DNA of 64,000 bases. Source: Bimuria novae-zelandiae CBS 107.79. Taxonomy: Eukaryota > Ascomycota > Dothideomycetes > Pleosporales > Didymosphaeriaceae. This document shows positions 33,333 to 46,002 of the stretch, piece by piece. Location: assembly GCA_010015655.1 (NCBI GenBank), contig ML976681.1, forward strand, positions 558,661 through 622,660, in the 5' to 3' direction. Position 1 is the stretch's first letter; each line of letters opens with the position of its first letter. The translations under genes and the position numbers were made by a program. The notes below the pieces were generated by a model. The model searched no databases, was not told the origin of the DNA, and was given only the letters and a program-made list of their open reading frames with translations.

Positions 33333-35480
33333 ATGTACGGCATGAATCAAGCCTACAATGCCCCCCAGGCGGATCCCAGTGCGCAGGTGCAACTTAACCT
33401 GGTGAGCGCGCCGATTCTTCGACCTCGCGATATAGCTAATTCCTGCAGCTTCAACACATTCACCTGGTCTCATCCTACCGATTCCCGACGCTCCCATCGA
33501 TACAGCCCCAGCAGGCGCTCGAATACCTTCTAAGAGCTCCTGAAATCGTCCGGAACGCCTCTCCCGTCGCATGGACCTTCTTTACACACCCGCCTGCGGA
33601 CGGCACCGCTCTGCTCGTATGGCAGCCTCCGCGCATGGGGACGCATTTTGCGTCCGACGGCTTAATCTGGGCTGATGCTGAAGTATCCTATGAAATGAAT
33701 CTGAGTGGCTTCGTATGCTCCCCAAGGCTCAACGGAGCTGCCAAAAGCTGACGCGCCGTAGCAACTTCAAGTACTGATCCATAAGAGCGGCTGCATATAC
33801 CCGCACGAGCCTTTCGCAGCCCATGCACGCTTTCGCTACAGGATCACCAATGGACCCCGTCCGTTCGATGACAAGCTGTGGCTAGTTCACTACAGCATGG
33901 CGGAACCTAACATGAGGATACCCGCCCAGAACATACCCATGACGCGGGAGATACAGAATCAATTGGCTACACGAGCTCAGCTCCAACAAGCAGGTCAACT
34001 AATACGCAAGGAGTTCATGTTGGGCGACGCTGCGAACTTTCCCAAAGTCGAATTTGCGCAGGCAGGCGCCAGGCCGCAACCGCCAAACTACGGTGCGAAT
34101 CCCATGACAAATAGATATCCGTATGGTCCACAACAGCCTCCAGCCAAGAGAGCTCGTACAGCGCAGCCACCGCGCCCTGGAGGTCCCGGGGCCGTAGCTG
34201 CTGATCAGATGCTCGATGAGGAGGAGAACGCAACCCAGGACACCTTCGATTTCATGACACCTAGGGACATCAGCTTCTCCAGGTACAAACAACATCATGA
34301 ATGGATGGAGGAGATCTTTTCCTCGCCACACTCGTTCCCCAAGATCAAGCCTATCGATCTTGGGGTTGGTCTCATGGGCGAACTCTCCCACCTCACTGAG
34401 GACATACTCGATGCTGCCACAGGAGACGCGCCCATAGACAAGGACGGAAGTGTAAACGATGATTACGACGGGAAGGTTAAGAGCTACGAACCAGTGGCCC
34501 CGGAGAAGCTCAAAGAATTTGAGAAGCGGGTCTCGGATTACGAAGCAAAGGAGAGAGCTGAAATTGACAGAATGAACGCGGCGCATGCGAAGAAAATGGC
34601 AGCACTGAAACGTTCTCGTGCCTACATCAAAGCCGAGCGCCGATTACGGGAATCGCCACAAACCGCCAATGCCGACGAGGACAGTCCAGACCCCGCTAAC
34701 GTAGTCGTTCAAGATCTTGAAAAATATCTAGGAGTCGAGTTCGATACGAAGAAGCTGGTTGTTTGTGTGGACAAGGGTGGTTTCATTGAAGCACAGCAAC
34801 CACAACCGGAAAGATTACAAGTCAATGGCAATGGTTCCACGCCATTGAACGGAAATGCGGCATCAAATGTTTCTGGACAGGATGGAAATGCAGAAGGTGA
34901 TAACACTGCTGCAAGCCTCCTAGACCAGTTCGGTACAGGCTCATTGGGAGGTACCCCCATCGGGAACATATCCCTACCAGCATTGTCCCAGCCTCAAAGC
35001 CAAGCTCAATCCACTGTCGCTACTCCCAATGCTACCGGCGGTGAAGCGGCTCAGAACACTGCCCTGAACGACCAAGCTGCCAATCTTGATCCATCGAGTG
35101 TTGCGAACGACTTGCTCGATCTTGACGTAGAAATGTCAGGGATGACCAATACGGACGGCAAAGGAGACGCTGACTGGGTTATGGTACCAAATCAAAGCGA
35201 TGCACAGCAACCTGGCACTAACAGTGCACAGCCTCCTACCAGCAACGATGCTGCTAATGCAATGACATCGTCTGGCGTTGATGCAGAAGTTGGAGGCATG
35301 TTCGACACCACGGACTTTGGTAGTTTTGACAATTTGGACACGGCGGGGGATGCGTTAGCGGACTATACCAATGTGGGGGATGACAATATGGGGGACCTCC
35401 TAGATGACTCAGCGTTTGGTGATGCGTTCCATGGCACAGAGATGCATCACGGCGAAACGGGCGAGGAACACAACGTATAG
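33333..35480 (+). CDS. SSR4: SWI/SNF and RSC chromatin-remodelling subunit Ssr4
   Basis: Exons 33333-33401, 33449-33712 and 33762-35480 (introns 47 and 49 nt); 683 aa. The N-terminal half matches the fungal Ssr4 family: LQHIHLVSSYRFPTLPSI, WTFFTHPPADGTALLVWQPP, then YRITNGPRPFDDKLWLVHYS across the second junction. A nuclear-type basic cluster (PPAKRARTAQPPRP) and ATQDTFDFMTPRDISFSRYK precede IDLGVGLMGELSHLTEDILD. The second half is Gln/Asn/Asp-rich and disordered, ending in acidic repeats (FDNLDTAGDALADYTNVGDD). Ssr4 is a shared subunit of SWI/SNF and RSC in fission yeast; its biochemical role is poorly defined. A start at 33897 would lose the conserved N-terminal domain, so the three-exon model is preferred. 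Confidence 0.9.
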
Positions 35481-37087
35481 AGAGCTGTCGTGGGGTTGCC
35501 ACTCGCGCTCAAGAAACGGCAAGCGATCGGACCAGGTGCACATGTTGCTTGACATCGCAGAGCGCGTATTGTCTCTATGAAAACATGAACCGTGCGGCGT
35601 TTGGGGTCTACGGCTGGGGAGGAATCTGGTTCACCTGGAAGAATATACCCCAACATCGCGGGTCATGGCATTGTTTGCCAATTGAAATGATTGTTCTGTA
35701 TATCCGATATCCGTTCCTAATCACCTATCCCGTTTGGTTAGGAAAGAGAATCGTACTGCAGCGCCATGTCCAATGTTCGAGTACAAGCCGCAGATGTATT
35801 GCCTATCCTGGAGTAGGTAGCACCTTACTCAAACTGCTGATCCCGCACTGTAAGTAGCATCAAGACCTAATATTCGATAAGTTTACGTTGAGCCAGCTTC
35901 CTCGTCCTCACATAACGCAGAGGCCGACACCATTGCAATGTGAAAAGCTATTTCGGTGACAAGCTACCCGTCCCGTCCCAACCACTTCTGATCTCCACTC
36001 AGCTCATGATTCCTTCGTCCTTGCGTCGTCTCAGCGAGATTTGCAATGGAAACACGTGTAATATACCGTTGCGCAAAGGTAACACAAAAACACTTGATTC
36101 TAAGCCCCCGTCAAGTGTCACCCGTCTGTTAGGTTGCATTCCTAGGGTCGTCTCGCATATTGGTTGTGTTTCAACGCCTGCAGTTCGGCAAACGCGATCG
36201 TGAGCCCGTGGAAATTGGGATTAGCATGACAAGGCAGCGAGAGAAGAGCGTTGACGCAATTTCGCCGCAGTCATGGATATAAGATCTGAGCGAAAGGGCC
36301 GTCTCAGTTCACAAGGGGAAGGTTGGATCACCAGGGACAGACCGTTGCGATAGTCGCTGCTGAAGCTAGCCAGCTCCTTCCCATCGTACCACGACATGTC
36401 CCACGTCCGCCGCTTCGGAATCACATAGTCACAACCGAGCAACATGTCGGTTCCCATGATTTCGTGCGCAAGTGCTCGATCGTGCACAACGAGGAAACAC
36501 TGCAGTTCTCGTGAAGGAGCACGCTATGGACACGACCCAGGCCACTACCATGCTGAAGCAGTCTCCAGCCCGACGGGTGAAGCTCTGGTTCCTAGGACAA
36601 TATCGCCCACCTTCAACTCGACGACGGCTCTCAGACATGCAATCCCAAGAAATTTCTCTCGGGGTCAGCAGTTTCCTATCCGGGGACGCAGTGAGTCCTG
36701 CTCAGATCCTATTCCCGATTTGGTATACGAAGAGCCCGATGTCTACAAGTGGCCCAGCGCTATTTCATTCAAAGTCACCCGGGAGAGGTGAGCCGGAGAC
36801 ATAGCAGCGCTTCTGTGATTCATCTTGGGGTCGGGCGAGGCTGCACTGCCTCGTACGCAGAGATCCATGCGCCTGCAGTTGTACTCGAACGCAACAGAAG
36901 TATCCGATTTCGTTACCGCACGTTCGCGCAAGTCTATGTAAGACGTACCTCCGGTCCTGCTACGCTGCTTTGCATTTCTCTTCTTTTCACACCAGGCCCT
37001 TCACGGTTTTGTACATCGTCATTCGATTCTACCTTTTTCGTTCGCTTCAACACTCCTACCCTGTTGTACATTCTCAAGACTTACGAG
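35481..37087. other. Intergenic region without a recognisable gene
   Basis: About 1.6 kb between Ssr4 and the tyrosinase gene. Short open frames on both strands have no motif. The last 150 bp before the tyrosinase ATG are C/T-rich, as expected for a leader. No repeat or RNA gene seen. Confidence 0.45.
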
Positions 37088-39457
37088 ATGGCTCGATTTT
37101 GCCTACCTCTCACAACTTTTCTTCTGTCAATCGTTTACTTTTGTGCCTCGAGCACATGCACACCCGTTAACTCTAACTCAGGACCTCATGTAACCAGGGA
37201 TCTGTCCTCTCTACTCCAACGCGAGGATGGCATCTTCTCTGTTTTGGGGGTTGCCGGACTAGGAGGTACGGCAATACACCCTCGCCTCGAGATCCGAGAT
37301 CTTGAGCGGAACTACCCAGATCGGTGGAACATCTTCCTACTGGGTCTGCAAAGATTTCAGTCGGTCAGTCAGTATGACAAGCTTTCATACTTCCAGATCG
37401 CCGGTGAGTCAGTCTAAATCAGCAACTCTTCCTCATTGTTTCAATCCGCATAAGTGTATGACATACCTTCGTAAGTCAAAGCGTTGAGATCAACTTATAT
37501 TGCATGAGCTATCAGTGGAACAAGCTGTGCTCACAATTTTGACGTGGTGGTGTATAAGGTATTGATACAGGGGTTCTATCGCTTTAATTCTGTCAAGGAA
37601 TACTGACTCACGTTTCATTCAGGCATTCACGGCCGGCCTTTCATGCCCTGGGACGGAGCACAAGGCGATGATTCTTTCTGGAGTCACTACTCTGGATATT
37701 GTACACACGACAGTAATCTGTTCCCTACTTGGCATCGGCCGTACCTGGCGCTTTTCGAGGAAGTTCTCTATCTCAATTGTCGTGAGGCCATATCAGGGCT
37801 CCCTGACGGAGAAGTCAAAGCCCGATACTTCCAAGCTCTGTCTAGCTTCAGACTCCCCTACTGGGATTGGGCTGCTATACCTCCAACAGGAGAAGGAACG
37901 CTCCCTGCAAGTGTACAAAAGGAGATGATTGATGTTGTTGGTGCCAATGGTACATTGACGATTCGCAACCCGCTGCACGGCTACAAGTTCCATCCTATAC
38001 CAACATGGGTTCGTCTAGTATCTGAAATTGTCATCACTGGCTAACCTTTGTCAGGAAGCAGAGGGCGAACAGCGCTGGAACAAGTACCCTTCCACCGTGC
38101 GAAATCCGACAACGAAAGATGCAAATGCACAAAGTAACGACACAAAAACTGCGTTAGACCTCGAAAGCAACCGAAAGAGCATGCAAGCCCGCATCTACGA
38201 TTTCTTGGCCATGCAGCATGAATATCTCAACATGAGCACTAAGCTTATACCAGGAGATAGCATGGAGAGCATTCACGGGACCATCCACGACACCGTCGGC
38301 GGAGATGGAACAATGACTTGGCTGTTCTACTCGGCGTATGATCCGATTTTTTGGCTGCATCATTGGTAGGCTGCATAAAAGCGTATGAAATCTTCACGCT
38401 GACCTTCGGCAGCAACGTGGACCGGCTGTTGGCCATGTGGCAAACGTTGGTAAGTATCACTATGTGGTGCTCACCTTGTTGAGAGCGACAGATTTGGATC
38501 AACTGGGTCAAGACTGACATATGTTTCTCAGAATCCAAATGAATGGGTCGAAAGCTTCATGACCCCGAGTCCGACCTTTTACACCCCCGCAAACTACACA
38601 GTAGATGGAAACACGCGTAGGAGAAACTACTATTCCACTCACAGCATATATCTAATTAGTGCTAGCACTCAAGCCGTTCCACAAAGACGACACGGGCAAT
38701 TTCTGGACCTCCAACTCTATCCGTGACCACACAATCTTCGGTTACACCTACCCCGACCTCATCGGCCTCACCAACGCCACCAGACACACGCTCTCCGCTC
38801 GCGGTAAACCTACTACCCTCATCGCGCGCGTAAACGCCCTCTACGGCCCCAATGCATCCCCACTACTACAGGACCCCTCGCATCTCAAACGCGGCATCGC
38901 CACCACCGGCGCCCCTCACTTCACAGGAAAGCGGCAGTACACACTCACCGTGCAAGTAAGCGAATTTAGAGACCCGGGTGCTCTCAAGATCTTTGCATTT
39001 TTCGGTAAGGTACAGAGTAAGATCGTGGAATGGCCGCAGGACGTGGGGTTCGTTGGCGTGACGAGTATGTTGACTGCGAGCAAGGACACGATGAAAGAGA
39101 CGCATACTGTTATCCCGCTTACGCCGGCGTTGGAAGCGAAGGCCAGGGCGGGCGAGTTGAGGAGTCTGGGAGAGGGTGATGTGAAGAAGTTCCTGAGGAG
39201 GCAGCTGAGGTGGAGGGTTGTTAAGGTAAGTCTTCTTCACGCGCTCGTCCGTTGTGGTTGGGTTGAGGGGAGAGAGCTAATGGTTACAGGCTAACAACGA
39301 CCTGACGGACTGTGAGACTGAAGAGGCGCCGGGGTTGCAGATCTCAGTCACGTGGAAAGAGATCGAGCCGGCTGTCTCGATGGACGAGTTTCCGCGTCCG
39401 ACTGGGGAGGTGAAGGAGCTTTTGTGCGCCGCGGAGGCGAAGAAGGGGCACTTCTAG
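37088..39457 (+). CDS. Tyrosinase (type-3 copper polyphenol oxidase)
   Basis: Seven exons: 37088-37403, 37623-38008, 38055-38365, 38413-38449, 38532-38616, 38666-39225 and 39290-39457; 620 aa. It oxidises monophenols and o-diphenols to quinones, for example in melanin or phenolic metabolism. A signal peptide (MARFCLPLTTFLLSIVYFCA) suggests secretion. The CuA site shows IHG (His108), GYCTH (Cys132, His134; the Cys-His thioether pair) and WHRPY (His143). The CuB site shows IHGTIHD (His308, His312) and FWLHHCNVDR (336-337) across an exon junction. The FGYTYPDL motif marks the start of the C-terminal domain, which in this family shields the active site until removed. The first intron (219 nt) is much longer than the others and could hide a small exon. 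No other pigment genes are adjacent. Confidence 0.9.
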
Positions 39458-40053
39458 GTGGGTGCGCGGTGGTCTCTCTTGGAGGTTCTTTACATGCCTT
39501 ATATTTAGCTATACAGTGCGGACAGAGTCTACGTATCAGATTGCAGTCTTTCGGTCCCATTTGGGCTATCCAGGGTGTTGGATATAATGCGATACGCTGC
39601 GTTCTGTTGTGTGCAGCATCAACAGCACATCCAATCAGGTCATGTGGTTATGTTGTGTCTACGTTACATGGCGTTCTCCTCGACCTTTTGAAGATCTCAT
39701 CTGACTTCAAATCACTGACGCATATAAATACCCCAAGCCAAAGCTCCATCTCCCTTAATCACACTTCCGCTCAACGTCACCAAAAATTAGGGATGCCCGA
39801 ATATATGGGCGGCACTTCTTCGCCTCTAAAAACTCAAGGAGCATCCCTCAATGTCTCTGCGCGCCTCTTTCTCTAAAACGGCTGTGCGAAAGTTCTATGA
39901 CTGTGCGCTCTTCCGCATCTCTAAAACCATTCGTGGACAAAGTTATGGCTGTGCGCTCCTCTGTATCTCTAAAATCGCTCTGATGATGCTGCATGCCGCC
40001 GCGCTTCCTCTTCTCTAAAATTCAAAAGCCCCGAGGACATGCTTCTGTGCAAA

Positions 40054-40059
<6 letters not shown>

Positions 40060-40086
<27 letters not shown>
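40060..40086 (+). repeat. A27 homopolymer
   Basis: Uninterrupted run of 27 A following ATTTTTT, placed where other monomers of the array have their TAAAA end. It is an expanded A tract or the poly(A) end of a retro-inserted sequence. Confidence 0.85.
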
Positions 40087-41340
40087 CTGGTGTCGTTGAT
40101 TGCTATGGTTGTGCGCTCTTAAGCGTCTCTTAAAACATTAAAACGGAGAGGATATGTCTCCTCGCTCTTCTGCGTCTCCAAAGCCCAAGACGTACCATTA
40201 CATGCCGCCCGCCCTGCCCTTCTCCAAAATGAAAATCCGACCTCCGCAATGGAGCTGTGAGACTAAAAATTGAACGGCTTCATATCCCATGTGTCTTGTG
40301 GCACTGGGATCGTACTTAGGGATACACTCTGGTACGGCTCTAAAGTGTTCCTTGCGGACGCTTATGGTCCTGCACTTTCGAAGACTTCGAAATATTCAGC
40401 GTCGCAAATCGACGGTAGACAGCTCCGATGTCCGCGCCGGGTAGGACTCTTGTACGCGGACAACATCAGACAAAAGGCTCTTCAGCGAGCGACGTTAGCG
40501 GTGAAAATCAATATGCTATCGTTATCATGGCACGCTCCTCGGTCGGTATATATACCAGAGTCTGGTAGCTGAGTTCTGCTCTTCACACCTGCAGTGCTGG
40601 ACTCTAAAAATCGACGCTTCCCGTACAAATGTTGCGGACTACTTTGGTCTAAAATATTCAAGAGTGGGATTTAATGTTGTTTCGCTCTCTGGATCGCCTG
40701 CAGCGATCTGCGAAAATTCTTCTGTTCCAAAACAACCGCGGCCGATGATATGGTGCCGGGTCCTGCTCCGTTCTGACTAACATGACACCGACGGAGCTGG
40801 CGTGTTGTTGCGGCTCCTTTGTGCCCCAGAAATGAAAGAGCAACCAAGAGCACGGATGCTCTGTGTGGGGAGGAATCTGGATCAAGTCTGCAGTCTACTT
40901 CCTTCTTTCTCGTCTTGCCCCAGTGTGGTTTGGGACCAAATACGATGGGGGAGGTAGCGATGGGCCTTGCTCTCTCTAAAATGAGACCGAAAAGAGCCTG
41001 ATGTGCGTCGGAAGCGGTTCAAAAAACACATCGAAATGTCTCATGCCGTCTGCGCTCCTCTACCTCAAATGACTAAGCCTCCAAGCCTATGGCTCTGGAA
41101 TCCTTCTGCAAGAACACAAAGGAATTGGAAGCTCTTACATGTGTGACTTTCTCTTTTCGCGAAAAATCCAAGGAGGGGGCTGCCATGGTGCGGAAGATTG
41201 CAAAATGCTCAAGGAACCGATTTTGACCTTTTGCTTTTGTTTAAAAGAGTTGCTGTTCAATCATGACCTTCAGTAACGTTTCGAAAACTATGCCCCCAGT
41301 TTGGAGCACAAAAATCACGCATTTACGAGTATATGCGCTG

Positions 41341-41559
41341 AACACTACACCAGCACAGTAGGATTCTATATGCGCTATGTTGCCTACGAAATAAGTATTT
41401 AGAGTATAACTAGTTAGTCGCAAACGATAGTTGATATATAAGTCTTTATATATAAGTTATTAGTGTAAGTTATTGTAAGTCTACCCCTACCGCGAACTAT
41501 AGTTCAAAAACACTACTAAAATTCGAACACTAAATCTATGGAACACTAACTCGACGAGT
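41341..41559. mobile_element. AT-rich insertion flanked by 15-bp direct repeats
   Basis: CGAGTATATGCGCTG occurs at 41326-41340 and again at 41560-41574. The ~219 bp between them is AT-rich (TATATAAG repeats) and lacks the monomers of the surrounding array. GAACACTA also occurs near both ends. No coding capacity and no clear terminal inverted repeat, so either a small non-autonomous element or a duplication-bounded segment. Confidence 0.4.
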
Positions 41560-44500
41560 CGAGTATATGCGCTGGTTCTTGGTTCCAAAAGGAGTATGTG
41601 GAACAACTCATGGCACCGGTCGCGCTTCATGTTCAATCAAAAGCTCAACATGTTCGAGCCATGTTGAGTAGCCCTGGGCTTATAAAAACAAAGCGTGTCT
41701 CCTGAGGTACAATTCATCAGGGCCTGCAGCTCTCTCTATAAATTCCGTCGTGGAGGAGTTCAGTTCTTCACACTTCTGCTCTCCGTCACTAAAACAGGAA
41801 CGGGAACCTGACCATGTTGGCCTATGTGGTCCTTCAAAAATGGCCAAAAAGAAAACTTTGAAGCTCATGGGGTGCACTAAGATGGCTGAACTGCCAGAGA
41901 CGTTTCCGATGGGACGGTCGGGCGACCGTCTTCGATATAGCGAGGCGCGCACTGGAATCAAAGCCAAATTGTCAAATGCATATGTGAGCTGTTTTCGGTC
42001 CACCACCAACCAAAAGTAAACCATGGCAAACTGACACCATGTCTCCGGGCCAGTGATCTCCTATAAAAGCTTGACCTCTGAGGCTACTTTTCTTCGAAAT
42101 TTCAGAAACTTTTGCTTCCAACTACAAAACCAGTGACGAAAGCGCCATGTTTGCGAGATTGGAATCCAAGATCGTATCCAGTCACGCCTAAGGGGGTTGT
42201 ACGAAAAGCCATCCAAGTTTTTCGGCATGTGCTCGCTCCTTGCTGGTGTCCAAAACCTCTGCATCCACCGTTATTGTAGCACGAATTAAAAGACGACTGA
42301 AAAGAGATACGACTCGTTGTTGGCCTTCTCAATACCTGACGTCTCCGAGATGCAATACTCGTTCTGAATGGTATATGTGCTTGGTCTCCTAGCTTCAAAA
42401 ATGCATGACTATGCTAAACGCGAGCAGTCACCAAGACGACGATACCAATGTCGAATGTGCGCACCTCTTTGGTGCCTCAAATTGGTCCTTCAAGCTGCCA
42501 TGGAACGAGCAGCATGTACTCGTTCATTCAAAACCTTTGTTTTGTGCTGTTATGCGCTGTTCGCTTTTCTCCCCCCCACTATTTCCCCCCATAGTTAGTC
42601 AACACGCTATAGTGGGCCGTCATGCCCTTGTTCCTCGTCCTTGAAAACTGCACAGGATGCGGACGGGATAAAAACCTCTATTATGTTCGGACTATGTGCT
42701 CTCTTCGGATTAGAAATCGCGTTGATGAGGGCTTATGGTGGCACTTTCTCTTCTCTCCGCTTCTCAAAGTACAAGAAGCGTCGCCCTATGTGGTCGTGTC
42801 TTCTCGGCAGCATAAAGAAGAAGGAACGCACCCTAACACATGCCGCGCCGCGAGAATTGTCCTCTTGCAAGAGAGACAACTCCCAGCTCGTCCGAACACC
42901 TCGTCGAATATAAGCTCCTCGCTGCTCCTCCTTACTGTAGTTTCTACGCTACCTCTGACTGGAAGAGACTAAAATTTGATGAACTGGAAGTGCATGTACA
43001 GAGCCGCCGGCAGTGCCGTATTCCACCCAAGACTTACTTCTAAAACCGCGCCAGGAGAGAGACATGAGCTTCTTTCGTGCTTCTCGGAATCGAAAAACAA
43101 AACTGTACTAATGACGACCCATAGCACCCTCTTTCGAGATTGAGTGTTACGTAAATATATAGCCTATCCTGGTGTCACTCGATGGCTTATACAACCTCGA
43201 AATAAAGTGGTTATATGGTATCCTCCACACACATCCATATATTCACCTAGTACAAGCCACTAAGATCCAGACTTCGCTCTCCGTAGTCTTCATATCACCA
43301 TCTTCGACTGGAAGCAACTAAAATTCCCTGGAAGTAGAAAAATGTACCGGACCACATGGACTGCCATAGACTGATCTTAGCGCATCCTCAAAGTCATCCA
43401 AATGTCAGTGATGTCCTGTTGGTCCGCTTCTCGGGATTCCAAAAGCATTGAAGAAATCCGCCATGGCCCGTTTGTAATTCTTCTCAAGATGAAACGCTAC
43501 TTTGAGTGTCCCGGTTCTGTGTTACACCGCTCATAAAAGCGAAAAACGTCTCTGCGAAGGGAAGGAGCGCACAAGTTTTCAGCCGATAACAGCGATATAA
43601 GCAAGGAGAGCGAAGCTTTTTAACCTTTTAGCGCAAGTGAAGGAAGGAACGAATTTTGAGCGTCGCATGGTGCATGTAGCGTGGTCGTTTGCCCGCTAAT
43701 CCAAATAGCACTCACTTTCGGTATGTCAACAGCGCGTGTGTGCTATCATAGCAGCTTATATATCAAAACTTTTGCCTAATTACCATAAAAAAATCGACTC
43801 TAGGTTGCTGATTGGCGTATTCGGTCAGGCACGCGTCCTCGGCTTATCTCCGATGAAGTTGGTTTTCTCCATGTGACAAAGGTATCGTTCGATCCCCGGC
43901 CATGGAGTTTTTGCTCTTTTTTGTTTGCCGACGTTGAACGTCGGTAATGTGTAGCCTTGAGCAGACCCAGGATCGATGTCCTAGATATTCCAGATCCTCT
44001 AAAAGTATGGATCCTATGCATAATGTCCGTCCCTCTAGCCACTGTATCTATTTAAACCCTTCGACACTTCTGCGGCGGTACTCCTAGCACACCACCTCCT
44101 CCACTCGGATTGACTCAAACACACCATGATGGAATGTATGGCTGCGCGCTTTGCTCTCTCGACTTTTTGAAGAATGAGCTAGGCTTAACACATGTGTCCG
44201 GCACTTGCGCGCTCCAAAATGCTTTTCTGCATTGGCTCATGTCTGGTGACCATACGATCAGGTGGAATAAAAACAAAAGCACCTGTCCACGCCATTATGG
44301 GATCGCGTTTCCCCCTTTCCCTAGAGCCTCGCTGACTAGGACCGCGAAAAGGTGATGGTTAAAATGGAGTATGACTTCGTGCTCTTCTCTTCCGTCTCTG
44401 ACCAAAAGACGAATTTCACAATGCCAATATTGCCGGCCCTCTGCGCTCTAAAATACATCGCATAGAACCCATGTCCGGCGTCGAGATAATCAAGTGAACT

Positions 44501-45560
44501 TAAAAAAATGCAGCCGCTATTACATCATGGGATCGCGCTCCTTGCTCATCCTAAAATCCACCAACTCAAATTGGAAATGACCCCCCTTTATGGCTGCGCT
44601 CTTTCCTCTTCCTTCCTTGATCAAAAGACGAGTTCCATAACGCATTTTGTCGGCACCTGTGCGCTCCAAAACGTGAAGTGATTGAGTTTAGGACCAGCGG
44701 TGCGAGAATCAAAACCTCAACCTCCCTGCACGATGGCATCGTGCTCTCCTCTCGCTGTTACACCTCTCCTACTTAAAGCACACTTAAGGCGTGCTATGTC
44801 TCCGTGCTCCTCCTCTCGCCCACCCACCAAAAATACCCCACGAGAATGTTCATGGGTGCAGCGCTTCCACGCTCTAAAATTCAGAGCTAATGGGATATAT
44901 GCCTCCTGCTCTAGCACCAAAAATTTTCGCATTTTGAAGCATAGAGTCTCGCACCCTTTTTTCCCCAAACTTAAAATTACTCCTCCTTCACTTTATGGAG
45001 TAGCACGACCGCCCTTGGCAACTCTTCTTCCAAACGCAGCGAATCACAGCCATGACGAAGCCCGTGATGGGGGATTAAAACCATACTTCACCGAGGATAT
45101 GTGTCCCGCACCTCCGCGCTCCAAAACCCATGGTACAACATTTTATGTCCTCCCGCGACCGCACCAAAACACCAAGAGTAGACTCACATGGAGTCCTCCT
45201 TACCTCCTCTACCCTAAGTCAAAACTGAAAGTACCGCCGCTGATGTGTGGCGGCTGGGCGTGCTTCTTCCCACCCCGCAACACACAAACCACAAAGCTAG
45301 GACTAGAGACACGATGTGAGACTTTCTGCACTCAAGGCCTTTCCCTATCACGTTATGTCCGTGGTGCCGTTTGGCGGCCTGTAAAAAAAAATAGATTGAC
45401 TCCGAATTTCCACTGCGCTGTTCTCGGAAGCTCTCGGTCTATAAAGAACCGAGGGGAGGAGACATGGTGTGGGCGGGCGCGTGCGCTCGAATTGTATGTG
45501 GCTGTCGAAGACGTCTAAAAAGGACAACAGGTTGATCGAATGGTGGAGCGTGGGTGGACT

Positions 45561-46002
45561 AAAATCGTCTGCAAGGGATATTATGGCTGCGGGTGAGGGC
45601 TGGCTGGGTCGACATGGGAAGGGTTGAGCGAGGAAAGGTGGGGTGGTGTGGGACTATGCGGTAGTGATGGAGGGCGGCACTACATACAGACGGTGGAGCC
45701 GCAGAGTGAGGGCATGGGATCGGTATATTGCGTTGCCCAGGATATGTTATATGTGTTTCGACGGTACACATTTTTGGCTTTCTTTTGAACAATGTCAAGA
45801 TAGTTCCTGGAGTAACACAGCAGTAGCAAATCTAACAATTTTCTTGCACTCTTGCAAGATTATGGATGTCATACACACCAAGCTGCTTGCCCATCAATGC
45901 CGCCAGCTCGGCTAGCCTCCGCCGGCCCTCGTATACCCCTCAGATCCAAGTTTTCCAGTAGTGCATAGGACTTCCCACACGTCCCGCCTCACTACAATCC
46001 CT
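45561..46002. other. Intergenic region
   Basis: 442 bp between the tandem array and the 3' end of ADE2; no feature recognised. Confidence 0.4.

Larger units (their letters stand above)
39757..45560. repeat. Diverged tandem array of ~47-50-bp monomers
   Basis: A 5.8-kb gene-free block. In the best-preserved part, ATGs that open each monomer lie at 39805, 39851, 39897, 39945, 39993, 40039, 40105, 40154, 40202 and 40249, steps of 46-49 bp (one step is longer because of an A27 tract). A monomer reads ATGGCTGTGCGCTCTTC, a few bases, then TCTCTAAAA, then 15-20 variable bases. Recognisable but more diverged monomers recur to the end, for example at 42228, 42376, 44191, 44421, 44471, 44527 and 45094, often with steps near 50. 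Some stretches (40,450-40,950 and 43,150-43,800) are too diverged to align by eye. Monomer counting by self-alignment was not possible here. Confidence 0.7.

Noticed and set aside
37088..39457. Pigment biosynthetic cluster around the tyrosinase
   Set aside because: Neighbours are a chromatin remodeller subunit and repeat DNA; no polyketide synthase, regulator or transporter is adjacent.
44682..45518. 278-codon plus-strand open frame inside the tandem array
   Set aside because: It runs across several diverged monomers, has no motif or start context, and its composition simply mirrors the C/T-rich repeat.
39757..45560. CRISPR-like repeat-spacer interpretation of the array
   Set aside because: The host is a eukaryote, the conserved part is imperfect in every unit, and spacing indicates contiguous ~48-bp monomers rather than fixed repeats with unique spacers.
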